From contig NZ_JABBPE010000018.1 of assembly GCF_012927455.1 (NCBI RefSeq), positions 62,001 through 126,000 of the forward strand: a DNA stretch of 64,000 bases, read 5' to 3'. Position 1 is the stretch's first letter, and each line of letters opens with the position of its first letter. The notes under the pieces were generated by a model, which saw nothing but the letters and a program-made list of their open reading frames with translations, was not told where the DNA came from and ran no database searches. Below, piece after piece: positions 1 to 9,078 of the stretch. The translations under genes were made by a program, and so were the position numbers. The stretch is from Polaromonas sp. Its GTDB lineage: Bacteria > Pseudomonadota > Gammaproteobacteria > Burkholderiales > Burkholderiaceae_C.

Positions 1-78
1 GCCCAGTGTTGTAAAGAAAACTTCGCGCCTGCGCTTGCGCGCGGCCTCGCGGTGCGGGAGCAGATTGACAAGAATCAC
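1..78 (-). CDS. pilN: PilN, type IV pilus assembly protein (5' fragment)
   Basis: Only the first 26 codons are inside the window; the rest lies left of position 1. A GTG start at 78 overlaps the pilM stop (GTGA), and the frame reads VILVNLLPHREAARKRRREV, the typical PilN N-terminus of betaproteobacteria: a short hydrophobic strand, then the basic LPHREAARKRRR stretch ahead of the membrane helix. PilN is an inner-membrane protein that binds PilM in the cytoplasm through this N-terminal peptide and PilO in the periplasm. The tight overlap with pilM supports translational coupling in a pilMNOPQ operon. Confidence 0.85.
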   Translation of the reverse strand, partial: MILVNLLPHREAARKRRREVFFTTLG

Positions 79-1154
79 TGCACGAACCTCCGCAAAGCCA
101 GACCGCAAGAGGTCAGATAGGACGATGCCTCTCGCCGCATTTTCTTTTCCCGCACGCTGTTACCAAGCGACATGCCCTCAAAGGGATTGGCCAACAGGCA
201 AGCAAACGAGGTTTGCTGCGTCACGGAATCGGCCAAACCGGGTAGCGAAGATGAACCGCCCGCCAGCATCACATAGTCCACCTTGTTATGCGGTGTACTG
301 GTAAAGAAGAACTGGAGCGCACGGCCGATTTCCTGCGCCATGCTTTCAACAAAGGGTTTCAGAACCCCGGACGCATAGTCTTCCGGCAAGTCACCGCTGC
401 GCTTTTTACTCTCCGCCTCTTCCGGAGAAAAGCCGTACTGGCGAACAATCAGTTGCGTCAGTTGCGCGCCACCAAAGGCCTGATCTCGCTCGTACAAGAC
501 CTCATCGTTTCTCATTACCTGCATGCTGGTGGTCATGGCGCCAACTTCAAAAAGGGCCACCAGAGTGCCCGCTCCCTTGTTGGGCAGGTTCTCAATGAGA
601 CGCGCGGTTGCCAGGCGCGAGGCGTAGGACTCGACATCCACCACGATGGGCTTGAGCCCGGCAGCTTCGGCCAGCCCTTGCCTGTCCTGCACTTTTTCCT
701 TGCGCGAAGCGGCAATCAGTACTTCGACGTCGCCACTGGATGTGGCGCTGGGCCCCACCACGCAGAAATCCAGGCTGACTTCGTCAAGCGAGAACGGAAT
801 ATACTGGTTGGCTTCGGATTCGACCTGAAGCTCCAGCTCGGCATCGCTCAGGCCGCCGGGCAGGATAATTTTCTTGCTGATGACGGCAGACGCCGGCAGC
901 GCCATCGCTACGTTCTTGGTGCGCGTACCGCTTTTTTTGACCAGGCGACGAACCGCATCAGCGACCTCGTCGAATTTTTCGACGTTGCCATCAGTGATCC
1001 AGCCCCGCTCCAGCGGCTCAATTGCGCAGCGATCGAGCACCAGGTTACCAGCCTTGTCACGGCTCAACTCCACCAGCTTGACGCTGGACGAACTGATATC
1101 AATGCCCAGCAAAGCGGGCGGTTGACGTTTGAATAACGATCCCAGAGAGATCAA
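75..1154 (-). CDS. pilM: PilM, type IV pilus assembly actin-like ATPase
   Basis: PilM is a cytoplasmic actin/FtsA-like protein that docks on the PilN N-terminus in the pilus alignment complex. The product of 359 aa starts LISLGSLFKRQPPALLGIDI and continues into SSSSVKLVEL, the usual PilM N-terminus with its phosphate-1 loop. A later LAGGSSSLPGL segment is the second actin-type nucleotide-binding motif. I chose the TTG at 1154 because GGGAG sits just upstream and the length then matches the family (about 350-360 aa). An upstream in-frame start at 1253 would add 33 residues unlike PilM. The gene overlaps pilN by 4 bp and is divergent from mrcA, a common arrangement in beta- and gammaproteobacteria. 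Confidence 0.93.
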   Translation of the reverse strand: MISLGSLFKRQPPALLGIDISSSSVKLVELSRDKAGNLVLDRCAIEPLERGWITDGNVEKFDEVADAVRRLVKKSGTRTKNVAMALPASAVISKKIILPGGLSDAELELQVESEANQYIPFSLDEVSLDFCVVGPSATSSGDVEVLIAASRKEKVQDRQGLAEAAGLKPIVVDVESYASRLATARLIENLPNKGAGTLVALFEVGAMTTSMQVMRNDEVLYERDQAFGGAQLTQLIVRQYGFSPEEAESKKRSGDLPEDYASGVLKPFVESMAQEIGRALQFFFTSTPHNKVDYVMLAGGSSSLPGLADSVTQQTSFACLLANPFEGMSLGNSVREKKMRREASSYLTSCGLALRRFVQ

Positions 1155-1390
1155 GGCGGGCTCCCAAATGATGGCTAATATGTAGCCCTGCATACTTAAG
1201 AAATCGCTTGAATAGTAGCAGCAAGCCCCTTGTGTCGTAACGATTTTTCCCACTTCTTACATTCAAAATGTTGCCAAAAGCAGACGGTTTTGATACGACT
1301 TCGACTGTAAGCCCGCGCAAGCCCCTTTCTACAAACGTAAGAGTGTGGCGTTTTGCACAACGACAGATACAGACCGGTTTGCCGGTTTTT

Positions 1391-1396
1391 TATAAT
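1391..1396 (+). promoter_or_regulatory. Possible -10 box of mrcA
   Basis: A perfect TATAAT lies 47 bp upstream of the mrcA ATG in the pilM-mrcA divergent spacer. No good -35 hexamer sits at the right distance (tacaga with a 17-bp spacer), so this is a suggestion only. Confidence 0.3.
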
Positions 1397-1442
1397 TGAA
1401 TCTCTATCAGTCAAGCGACTTCACGACTTCACGATTGCCCAC

Positions 1443-3857
1443 ATGACCTCCAAGTCCCCTACGCCCGACCCAAAAGCAAACTCCGCGAGACCTTCTTCCT
1501 GGCAACGCTGGCTGGTCAGGCTGTCTGTCTGGGTCATGGGGCTGGCGCTCGCTGGCGTGGTCGGCATCATCTTGTTTGTTGCCGTGGCGCTGTCGGTGGC
1601 CTATCCCAACCTGCCCGATATTTCGGATTTGTCCGATTACCGGCCCAAACTGCCGCTTCGGGTTTACTCCGCCGACGGCGTGGTGATTGGCGAATTTGGT
1701 GAGGAGCGCCGCAATCTCACGCCCATCAATGAGATCCCCCAGGTCATGAAGGATGCCGTGCTGGCCATTGAGGACGCGCGCTTCTTCTCCCATGGCGGTG
1801 TCGACTATCTGGGTGTGCTCCGTGCGGGCTGGGCCAATCTGGGCCGGGCGAAAAGCCAGGGCGCATCCACCATCACCATGCAGGTGGCGCGCAATGTCTA
1901 TCTGTCGGCCGAAAAAAGCTATACCCGCAAGATCTATGAAATCCTGCTGACCTTCAAGCTTGAGCATTTGCTGACCAAAAACCAGATTCTTGAGATCTAT
2001 ATGAACCAGATTTTTCTGGGGAACCGGGCTTACGGATTTGCCGCTGCCTCTGAGGCTTACTTTGGCAAGCCGCTCAAGAGCATCTCCATTGCCGAGGCGG
2101 CCATGCTGGCCGGCTTGCCGAAAGCACCTTCGGCCTATAACCCCATCATCAACCCCAAGCGGGCCAGAGTACGCCAGCTCTACATCATTGAGCGCATGCA
2201 GGAAAACGGCTTCATCTCCGGCGATGAGGCCAAGGCGGCCAAAGAGGAAGAACTCAATGTAAGAAACGGGCCAGACGCGGGCCGGGTCCATGCCGAATAT
2301 GTGGCCGAAACTGTGCGCCAGCTTGTCTACAACCAGTACGGCGACGAAACCTATACCCGTGGTTTGAATGTTTACACCACCTTGCGCGCCACCGACCAGA
2401 CCGTGGCCTACAAGGCCTTGCGCAAAGGCATCATGGACTACGAGCGCCGACAGATCTATCGGGGGCCGGAAAAATTCGTCGACCTTCCCGCCAATCCCCA
2501 GGAAACGGAAGATGCGATTGACGATGCGCTGGCCGACAACCCGGACAACGGCGACGTGATGTCGGCCGTGGTGCTCGAAGCCAGCCCCAAGCGGATTCGC
2601 GCCATGCGCCCGAACAGCGAAACGCTTGAAATCACCGGCGAAGGCCTCAAGCCCGCGCAGTCTGGTCTGGCCGACAAGGCGGGCCCCAACATCAAGATCC
2701 GTCGCGGCGCACTGATCCGCGTGGTCAAAACCCCGAAAAACACCTGGGAAATCACCCAGTTGCCCGAGGTAGAGGGCGCCTTCGTGGCGCTCGATCCGCG
2801 TGATGGATCTATTCGTGCGCTGGTGGGCGGTTTTGATTTTGAAAAGAACAAATTCAACCACGTGACGCAGGCCTGGCGCCAACCGGGCTCCAGCTTCAAG
2901 CCTTTTATCTATTCGGCAGCGCTCGAAAAGGGCTTTACACCGGCTACCGTGGTCAATGACGCGCCGCTATTTTTCGATGCCGGCGTGACAGGCGGCCAGC
3001 CATGGGAGCCGAAAAACTACGACGGCAATTTCGAGGGCCCCATGAGCCTGCGGACCGGCTTGAAGAAATCAAAAAACATGGTGTCGATCCGGATTCTTCA
3101 ATCGATAGGCGCCAAATACGCGCAGGACTGGGTGACCCGTTTTGGTTTTGATGCGGAAAAGCACCCGGCTTACCTCACCATGGCACTGGGCGCAGGGTCC
3201 GTTACGCCCATGCAGATGGCCATGGGGTATTCAGTTTTTGCCAATGGCGGCTACCGCGTCAACCCCTACCTCATCACCAAAATCACCGACCAGCGAGGCA
3301 AGGTGCTGCTCGATGCCAAACCACCCGCGCTGGCCGAATCGGCAAGGAGCATCGATGCGCGCAATGCCTTCATCATGGACAGCTTGCTGCAGGAGGTCGC
3401 GCGCTCGGGCACGGCAGCCAAAGCCCAGGCAACACTCAAGCGGCCTGATCTATTTGGCAAAACCGGCACTACCAACGACTCGATAGACACCTGGTTCGTG
3501 GGTTTCCAGCCGACGCTCACGGCGGCGGTCTGGATGGGTTATGACACCCCCAAAAAGCTCGGCGACAGGGAGACTGGCGGCGGCCTGAGCCTGCCGATCT
3601 GGATCAATTTCATGGAGTACGCACTTAAAGGCGTGCCGGTGACCGAATACCCGGCGCCCGAGGGCGTTGTGAATATGGGCGGCGAGTGGTATTACAACGA
3701 GTACGCCAGAGGCGCCGGCGTCAGCAGCGTGGGCGTGCAGCAGGATCCAGCGGCTGCCAGCGGTGAGCAGTCCGGCCCGGCAGCACCCGGCGGTGCCATT
3801 GGGGTATTGCCACCCTCCGATGAAAAGAAACGAATACTTGATCTGTTTAAAAACTGA
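1443..3857 (+). CDS. mrcA: Penicillin-binding protein 1A (bifunctional transglycosylase/transpeptidase)
   Basis: A class A PBP of 804 aa that polymerises and cross-links peptidoglycan at the inner membrane. After a short cytoplasmic tail, one membrane helix spans about residues 27-54. The GT51 domain carries EDARFFSHGGVD (catalytic Glu at about 110), GASTITMQVARN and EIYMNQIFLGNRAYGF. The transpeptidase domain has S-S-F-K with the nucleophile Ser at about 483, S-K-N at about 543 and K-T-G at about 673. A Pro/Gly/Ala-rich tail ends the protein. The ATG at 1443 gives the usual MTSKS...WQRW start; an in-frame TTG at 1353 would add 30 residues. It is divergent from pilM. Confidence 0.95.
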   Translation: MTSKSPTPDPKANSARPSSWQRWLVRLSVWVMGLALAGVVGIILFVAVALSVAYPNLPDISDLSDYRPKLPLRVYSADGVVIGEFGEERRNLTPINEIPQVMKDAVLAIEDARFFSHGGVDYLGVLRAGWANLGRAKSQGASTITMQVARNVYLSAEKSYTRKIYEILLTFKLEHLLTKNQILEIYMNQIFLGNRAYGFAAASEAYFGKPLKSISIAEAAMLAGLPKAPSAYNPIINPKRARVRQLYIIERMQENGFISGDEAKAAKEEELNVRNGPDAGRVHAEYVAETVRQLVYNQYGDETYTRGLNVYTTLRATDQTVAYKALRKGIMDYERRQIYRGPEKFVDLPANPQETEDAIDDALADNPDNGDVMSAVVLEASPKRIRAMRPNSETLEITGEGLKPAQSGLADKAGPNIKIRRGALIRVVKTPKNTWEITQLPEVEGAFVALDPRDGSIRALVGGFDFEKNKFNHVTQAWRQPGSSFKPFIYSAALEKGFTPATVVNDAPLFFDAGVTGGQPWEPKNYDGNFEGPMSLRTGLKKSKNMVSIRILQSIGAKYAQDWVTRFGFDAEKHPAYLTMALGAGSVTPMQMAMGYSVFANGGYRVNPYLITKITDQRGKVLLDAKPPALAESARSIDARNAFIMDSLLQEVARSGTAAKAQATLKRPDLFGKTGTTNDSIDTWFVGFQPTLTAAVWMGYDTPKKLGDRETGGGLSLPIWINFMEYALKGVPVTEYPAPEGVVNMGGEWYYNEYARGAGVSSVGVQQDPAAASGEQSGPAAPGGAIGVLPPSDEKKRILDLFKN

Positions 3858-3930
3858 CCTCAGCCAGCGGCGCGTCCGGGAGTCGCTGCGCTGGACCGAT
3901 TTTTCCTCGCCCTTCAGGTCGGCCCTAACC

Positions 3931-4266
3931 TCAGGTCGGCGCCTTGAACAGCAGCGGTTGGCCCGCCTGGGCGCTCGCGCAACGCGACAGGTTGGCGAAG
4001 AACTCGCTGGAGTCTTTGGTATCCAGCCACTGCTTGCTATCTAATTTATAGTGAAACCCGCCGGCTTTGGCGGCCATCCAGATTTCCTGCAGGGGCTTTT
4101 GCTGGTTGATGATGATCTGGCTGTGGTTTAAAAATGTCAGCGTGATCATGCCGCCGGTGCGCTGGTTGTCGATGTCGGCCTCGGTATCGTCATTGATCCG
4201 GTCGCAGGCTGTTTCAATCGCCGCCAGCACGCGCTCAGCCTGGTCCTGGTATTCAAGGTCGGTCAT
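3931..4266 (-). CDS. cyaY: CyaY, bacterial frataxin
   Basis: A small acidic iron-binding protein (111 aa) that interacts with IscS and modulates Fe-S cluster assembly. It starts [18 protein letters not shown] and has the frataxin order: an acidic first helix ([12 protein letters not shown]), then beta strands ending in [26 protein letters not shown] and [20 protein letters not shown]. Length and motifs match beta/gammaproteobacterial CyaY. The divergent pair cyaY / lptM-lysA is a conserved arrangement. Only 9 bp separate the cyaY and lptM start codons, so each promoter must lie inside the neighbouring gene or be very compact. Confidence 0.95.
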   Translation of the reverse strand: MTDLEYQDQAERVLAAIETACDRINDDTEADIDNQRTGGMITLTFLNHSQIIINQQKPLQEIWMAAKAGGFHYKLDSKQWLDTKDSSEFFANLSRCASAQAGQPLLFKAPT

Positions 4267-4275
4267 TACAATCCC

Positions 4276-4503
4276 ATGATGGTTTCTTCACATCGAATTT
4301 TAGGCCGCGTTCACGCTGCTTCCCTCAGGCAAGGCCTTGTGGCTGCCGTCATGAGCGCTGCGGCACTGGCCGGTTGCGGCCAGAAAGGCCCGCTTTTCTT
4401 ACCGGTGCCGCCTGTCCTTCCCGCCCCCACCACCACGGCGCCCATTTCCGCTCCCATTCCCGCGCCCTCTTCCCCCGTCCCACCCGCTTCAGCTGCCAAA
4501 TGA
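4276..4503 (+). CDS. lptM: LptM (YifL)-like small lipoprotein
   Basis: A 75-aa lipoprotein precursor. The hydrophobic signal ends in the lipobox LAGC with Cys34, followed by GQKGPLFLP, the signature of the LptM/YifL family that helps mature the LptDE lipopolysaccharide translocon. The mature part is then a low-complexity Pro/Ala/Ser tail. The stop overlaps the lysA start (ATGA), and cyaY is divergent just upstream, exactly the context in which this family is normally found. The N-terminus is rather long before the lipobox; an internal GTG or TTG start cannot be excluded. Confidence 0.85.
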   Translation: MMVSSHRILGRVHAASLRQGLVAAVMSAAALAGCGQKGPLFLPVPPVLPAPTTTAPISAPIPAPSSPVPPASAAK

Positions 4504-5888
4504 ATCATTTCCCGATAGGCCTCACGCCGGCCGCTGCGGCAACCCTGCCTGGACACCCTTTTGTAGGCTACCGCGACGGCTCGCTTCAGGTCGAAAACCT
4601 CAGCCTTTCAGCGCTGGCGCGCGAACACGGCACGCCGCTTTTTGTCTACTCTAAAGCCGCCATGCTGGACGCGCTGGCGGCTTACCAACGCGGCTTTGCC
4701 GGGCGTGTGGCGCAGATCTGCTACGCCATGAAGGCCAACTCCTCGCTGGGTGTGCTGCAAGTGTTTGCCCAGGCCGGTTGCGGCTTTGACATTGTCTCGG
4801 GGGGCGAGTTGGTGCGGGCACTGGCCGCCGGTGCCGAGGCGGCAAAAATAATCTTCTCAGGCGTCGGTAAAACCCGCGCAGAAATGCGCCAGGCGCTGGC
4901 CGCCGGCATTGGCTGCTTCAACGTCGAAAGCGAAGCCGAGCTGGACGTGCTGTCTGATGTCGCGCTGACGATGAATTTGCGCGCACCGGTGAGCATCCGC
5001 GTCAATCCCAATGTCGACCCGAAGACGCACCCCTACATTTCCACCGGCCTGAAAGGCAACAAGTTTGGCATCGCCCACGAGGATACCCTGCGCATCTACC
5101 GGCACGCGGCGTCGCTAAAAGGGCTGCGGATCGTCGGTATTGACTGTCACATCGGTTCGCAGATCACTGAAGCCATGCCCTACCTCGACGCCATGGACCG
5201 GGTGCTGGATCTGGTCGCCGCGATTGAAGCGGCTGGCATGGCGCTGGAGCACATCGATTTCGGCGGCGGACTGGGCATTGATTACCAGCCCGACGACACC
5301 CCGCCCGCGGCGGACGCGCTGTGGCGGCAGCTGCTGGCCAAACTGGACGCGCGCGGCTATGGCGGCAAAAAACTGATGATTGAGCCGGGCCGCTCGCTGG
5401 TCGGTAATGCCGGTGTCTGCGTGACCGAGGTGCTTTACGTGAAGCTCGGCGAGCAGAAGAATTTCTGCATCATCGACGCCGCCATGAACGACTTGCCGCG
5501 CCCGGCCCTGTACCAGGCTTTTCACGCCATCGTGCCGCTGACCGCTGCGGGTGAAAGCGCAGCAGCGGTTCCGGAAGCGCGCTATGACGTCGTCGGCCCG
5601 GTGTGTGAAAGCGGTGACTGGATCGGCCACGACCGCATGCTGCGCGTGGCAGCCGGCGACCTGCTGGCGGTATTGTCAGCCGGGGCTTATTGCATGAGCA
5701 TGGCCAGCAACTACAACAGCCGGGGCCGCGCCGCCGAACTGCTGGTGGACGGCAGCCGGGTCCACCTGATCCGTCAACGGGAGACTGTGCAGGACCAAAT
5801 GCGACAGGAACGGCTGGTCACGCCTGAAGCCGCCGGGGCCGCCCGCCCGGTGCCGCAATCTAAAGCCGAACCGCTATCATTACGATAG
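4500..5888 (+). CDS. lysA: Diaminopimelate decarboxylase
   Basis: The last step of lysine synthesis: meso-diaminopimelate to L-lysine, PLP-dependent. The product is 462 aa with a fold-type III barrel. The PLP lysine lies in CYAMKANSSLGVL (near residue 80), the His of DCHIGSQI and the glycine loop FGGGLGIDYQ follow, then EPGRSLV and the C-terminal VVGPVCESGDW with the catalytic Cys. The ATG at 4500 overlaps the lptM stop by 4 bp. The C-terminus is longer than usual, and its last codons and stop fall in a dispersed repeat (5873-5921) that also carries the msrQ stop from the other strand. Confidence 0.95.
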   Translation: MNHFPIGLTPAAAATLPGHPFVGYRDGSLQVENLSLSALAREHGTPLFVYSKAAMLDALAAYQRGFAGRVAQICYAMKANSSLGVLQVFAQAGCGFDIVSGGELVRALAAGAEAAKIIFSGVGKTRAEMRQALAAGIGCFNVESEAELDVLSDVALTMNLRAPVSIRVNPNVDPKTHPYISTGLKGNKFGIAHEDTLRIYRHAASLKGLRIVGIDCHIGSQITEAMPYLDAMDRVLDLVAAIEAAGMALEHIDFGGGLGIDYQPDDTPPAADALWRQLLAKLDARGYGGKKLMIEPGRSLVGNAGVCVTEVLYVKLGEQKNFCIIDAAMNDLPRPALYQAFHAIVPLTAAGESAAAVPEARYDVVGPVCESGDWIGHDRMLRVAAGDLLAVLSAGAYCMSMASNYNSRGRAAELLVDGSRVHLIRQRETVQDQMRQERLVTPEAAGAARPVPQSKAEPLSLR

Positions 5889-5921
5889 CTTGACACGCCC
5901 GTTGTATATGGGCTGCAGCCT
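5873..5921 (-). repeat. Approximately 50-bp dispersed repeat, copy 1
   Basis: GCTATCATTACGATAGC hairpin, spacer, then cgCCCGttgtatatGGGCtGCAGCC. It is the 3' overlap of convergent lysA and msrQ and provides both stop codons. Strand is given relative to the orientation that can be read as L-A-Q-x-x-R-A-x-A-A. Confidence 0.75.
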
Positions 5922-6527
5922 GTTTTTCTTCCAAAATTGGTACACGCGCCAGCCCAGCAGCGCGGCAATGATCGCGGCATAAACAAACACCTCGGCGAAA
6001 TTGTTCTTGGCCGCGCGCATCCAGAAGAAATGCAGCAATCCCAGCCCCGCAACCAGATAAACCAGCTTGTGCAGCCATTGCCAGCGCTTGGCGCCCATGG
6101 CCTTGATGGCGGCATTGAACGAGGTGGCCGCCAGCGGCGTGAGCAGCAGGAAGCCGGAAAACCCCACCAGAATGAAGGGACGCTTGGCGATGTCCTTGGC
6201 GATCTCGGGCACATCAAAACCCATGTCAAACCAGCTGTAGCTCAGCAGGTGAGAAAACGCATAAAAATAGGCAAACAGCCCCAGCATGCGGCGAAAACGC
6301 GCCAGCGCCGGGGTGCTGCTGATGACGCGCAGCGGCGTGACCGCCAGCACGATGCAGACAAAGCGTAGCGTCCAGTCGCCCATGGACCGGATCAGCGCCT
6401 CCGCGGGATTGGCCCCGAGCTGGTTAGTCAGCGCGCTGTAAAACAGCCAGGCAAAGGGCAACAGGCAAAGCATGAAAACCAGGGGCTTTGCCGCAGGGTG
6501 CAGCAGCAGCTTCTGACGGGACATCAT
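5880..6527 (-). CDS. msrQ: MsrQ, haem-binding membrane subunit of periplasmic methionine sulfoxide reductase
   Basis: A 215-aa polytopic membrane protein of the YedZ/MsrQ family that passes electrons from the quinone pool or flavin to MsrP. About six hydrophobic helices are visible, with His residues in FAYFYAFSHLLSYSWF and WLHKLVYLVAGLGLLHFFW suited to haem b ligation. It begins 11 bp after msrP ends, so the two form one operon. The 3' end overlaps the end of lysA on the other strand by 9 bp, within a dispersed repeat. Confidence 0.93.
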   Translation of the reverse strand: MMSRQKLLLHPAAKPLVFMLCLLPFAWLFYSALTNQLGANPAEALIRSMGDWTLRFVCIVLAVTPLRVISSTPALARFRRMLGLFAYFYAFSHLLSYSWFDMGFDVPEIAKDIAKRPFILVGFSGFLLLTPLAATSFNAAIKAMGAKRWQWLHKLVYLVAGLGLLHFFWMRAAKNNFAEVFVYAAIIAALLGWRVYQFWKKNRLQPIYNGRVKLS

Positions 6528-6538
6528 GACGCGAGCCC

Positions 6539-7537
6539 TCAGAAGAATTTCTTCAGGTCCATGCCCGCATACAGCTGGGCGACTTGCGCCTCGTAGCCGT
6601 TGAACAGCAGGGTTTTGCGCTTTTTGGCGAACAGCCCGTCTTCACCAATCCGGCGTTCGGTGGCCTGGCTCCAGCGCGGGTGGTCCACGTTCGGGTTCAC
6701 GTTGGAATAAAAACCGTATTCGCTTGCAGCGGCCTTGTTCCACGCGGTGCGCGGCTCCTTGTCGGTGAAGCGGATCTTGACCAGGCTCTTGGCACTTTTG
6801 AAGCCGTATTTCCAAGGCGTGACGAGCCGCACCGGCGCACCGTTCTGATTTGGCAGCACCTCGCCGTACATGCCAAACGCCAGCAGCGCCAGCGGATGCA
6901 TCGCCTCGTCCAGCCGCAGCGCCTCGACATAAGGCCATTCCAGCACGCGCGAACCGACATAAGGCATGGTTTTCGGGTCGGCCAGCGTCACGAACTCGAC
7001 GTACTTGGCGCTGCCCAGCGGCTCGACTTTCTTGATGAGTTCGGCCAGCGAATAGCCGACCCACGGAATCACCATCGACCAGCCTTCGACGCAGCGCAGA
7101 CGGTAAATGCGCTCTTCCAGGGGGCTGAGCTTGATCAGGTCTTCCAGCGTGTATTTGGCGGGTTTCTTCACCAGGCCTTCCACCTCCACCGTCCACGGCG
7201 TGGTCTTCAACGTATGGGCATTCTTGGCGGGGTCGGCCTTGTCGGTGCCAAACTCGTAAAAGTTGTTGTAGTTGGTCGCGTCTTTGTACTCGGTCACTTT
7301 TTCCACGGTGGTGGCACCCGCCACCGCCGATTTGCCACCCGCCAGCGCGGCCAGCTTGCCCGGCTTGGCCACCCCTTGCGCCAACGCCTGGCGACCCGCC
7401 CAGCCGGCCAGCGCCGCGCCAGCCGCACCCGTGGCCATCAATTTGATCAACTCGCGGCGACCCTGATAACTGCTTTGCGGCGTGATTTCGCTGGAGAGTG
7501 GGTGGTCAAAGCCGCAGGCGTGGGTCTTGATGAGCAT
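6539..7537 (-). CDS. msrP: MsrP, periplasmic molybdopterin methionine sulfoxide reductase (catalytic subunit)
   Basis: Repairs oxidised methionine in periplasmic proteins. The 332-aa product has a twin-arginine signal ([20 protein letters not shown], cleavage near ALAQ), so it is exported folded with its Mo cofactor. The sulfite-oxidase-type domain has the molybdenum-binding Cys in [18 protein letters not shown] and further family blocks such as [20 protein letters not shown]. The ATG at 7537 follows AAGGA at a good distance; the open frame extends further upstream without homology. It is followed at 11 bp by msrQ. Confidence 0.95.
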   Translation of the reverse strand: MLIKTHACGFDHPLSSEITPQSSYQGRRELIKLMATGAAGAALAGWAGRQALAQGVAKPGKLAALAGGKSAVAGATTVEKVTEYKDATNYNNFYEFGTDKADPAKNAHTLKTTPWTVEVEGLVKKPAKYTLEDLIKLSPLEERIYRLRCVEGWSMVIPWVGYSLAELIKKVEPLGSAKYVEFVTLADPKTMPYVGSRVLEWPYVEALRLDEAMHPLALLAFGMYGEVLPNQNGAPVRLVTPWKYGFKSAKSLVKIRFTDKEPRTAWNKAAASEYGFYSNVNPNVDHPRWSQATERRIGEDGLFAKKRKTLLFNGYEAQVAQLYAGMDLKKFF

Positions 7538-7674
7538 GGTGAGGTCCTTGGAATTCAGTGGTTTCAATGAATATTGGTCTGGATACGCAGCAACTTCTTG
7601 CAAGGATTCAACCCTGACAGCCTCTGCGTGACTTGGCGCGCGTGTGCGACAAACCAGATAGAGACGCCCGCTGG

Positions 7675-9078
7675 CTACAAGGTTCCGTAACTGTGCAGGC
7701 CCGACAGAAACATGTTGACGCCCAAAAAGGCAAACGAAGTCACGGCCAGCCCGGTCAGGGCCCACCAGGCCGCTACCGTGCCGCGCAGGCCTTTCATCAG
7801 CCGCATATGCAGCCAGGCGGCATAGTTGAGCCAGACAATCAGCGCCCAGGTCTCCTTGGGGTCCCAGCTCCAGTAGCCGCCCCAGGCCTCGGCCGCCCAC
7901 AGCGCACCGAGCACCGTGGCAATTGTAAAAAAGGCAAAGCCGACGGCAATCGCTTTGTACATCACGTCGTCCAGCACCTCAAAGCTGGGCAGGCGCGCGG
8001 CGATACGCTTGCGGCCCAGCAAAATGCCGCCGGTAATCAGCCCTGCCACCAACAAATAGCCGACCCAATATTGGCTGCCGCCCGCCTCCAACGGCGATTT
8101 GCGAAACACAATCGGCACAAAACACAGCACCACGCCCAGCAGCCACAAGGGCGTGAGCTTGTACCAGCGGGTCTCGCTGGCCTGCTGCTTGATCAGGTAG
8201 GCCAGCGACACCATGGCCGCCAGCGCGAACATGCCGTAGCCGATGAAATTGGCCGGCACATGCAGCTTCATCCACCAGCTTTTAAGGGCCGGCACCAGCG
8301 GCTGGATCTCATGGGCTTCGCGCACCACGGTGTACCAGAGCAAAAAGCCGACGGCGGCGCTGACCACCAGCATCACAAAGGCGCCCAGGGCGCGCGTCTG
8401 GTACTGCGCTTCAAAATACAGGTAAAACGCCGCCGTCATCCAGCAAAACAGCACGAACACCTCGTACAGGTTGCTGACCGGGATATGCCCGACATCGGCG
8501 CCTAGCAAATAGCTTTCATACCAGCGCACCAGCGTGCCGACCAGCGCCATGCCGACCGCCACCCAGGCGATTCGTGACCCCAGCAATTCCAGCGTGGCGC
8601 TGTGGCCCGAACCCGGCCCGGACGCGCCCTGCTGCGCGAACATGCCGATCCAGTAAAAAATCGTGCTCATGAAAAACAGCACACTCATCCACAAAATGGC
8701 CGACTGGCTAGACAGAAAATACTTGAGCCAAAACACCTGCTCTGCGCGCGCCAGATCGCCCTGGTAAGACACGATGCCCAGTAGCGCAAAGCCGGCAACC
8801 AGCAGCATCAAAAGCCGCAGCGGCCGCCAGAACCAGCCCATCGCTACCGCCGCCGGAATGGCGGCCAGCAAGATGCCTTTTTCGTACACATCCACGTACG
8901 CGCTGTAACGGGAAAAGGCAAACAGAAAGCCGCCCACGACCAGCGCGGCAAAGACCCAGTCCAGCGCATTGCGCCTGGCAAAGTAGCCTTCGTTGAGGCC
9001 CAGCGCGGCGCCGGGAGCCGCGCCGCGCACCGCCTTCAGCGTGGTGGTGATGGTGGTGCTGTTGCCGGTGGTGTTCAT
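7675..9078 (-). CDS. ccsB: CcsB/CcsA-type cytochrome c biogenesis protein (System II haem handling)
   Basis: A 467-aa multi-pass membrane protein. The C-terminal half contains the tryptophan-rich WWD signature [18 protein letters not shown] with flanking His residues, typical of the CcsA/ResC family that exports haem and presents it for covalent attachment to apocytochrome c together with ResB. Its ATG overlaps the resB stop (ATGA, 9075-9078), indicating coupling. The extra N-terminal part ([18 protein letters not shown] onward) contains additional helices before the conserved core, as in other betaproteobacteria. Confidence 0.94.
   Translation of the reverse strand: MNTTGNSTTITTTLKAVRGAAPGAALGLNEGYFARRNALDWVFAALVVGGFLFAFSRYSAYVDVYEKGILLAAIPAAVAMGWFWRPLRLLMLLVAGFALLGIVSYQGDLARAEQVFWLKYFLSSQSAILWMSVLFFMSTIFYWIGMFAQQGASGPGSGHSATLELLGSRIAWVAVGMALVGTLVRWYESYLLGADVGHIPVSNLYEVFVLFCWMTAAFYLYFEAQYQTRALGAFVMLVVSAAVGFLLWYTVVREAHEIQPLVPALKSWWMKLHVPANFIGYGMFALAAMVSLAYLIKQQASETRWYKLTPLWLLGVVLCFVPIVFRKSPLEAGGSQYWVGYLLVAGLITGGILLGRKRIAARLPSFEVLDDVMYKAIAVGFAFFTIATVLGALWAAEAWGGYWSWDPKETWALIVWLNYAAWLHMRLMKGLRGTVAAWWALTGLAVTSFAFLGVNMFLSGLHSYGTL

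Noticed and set aside
1407..2882. Long minus-strand open frame (about 490 codons) opposite mrcA
   Set aside because: Antisense to a well-conserved PBP1A with all catalytic motifs; its translation is His/Gly/Arg-rich with no family resemblance, as expected in high-GC DNA.
4021..4060. TTGCTATCTAATTTATAG in cyaY as a repeat copy
   Set aside because: The encoded [14 protein letters not shown] is normal CyaY sequence and the second hairpin is absent.
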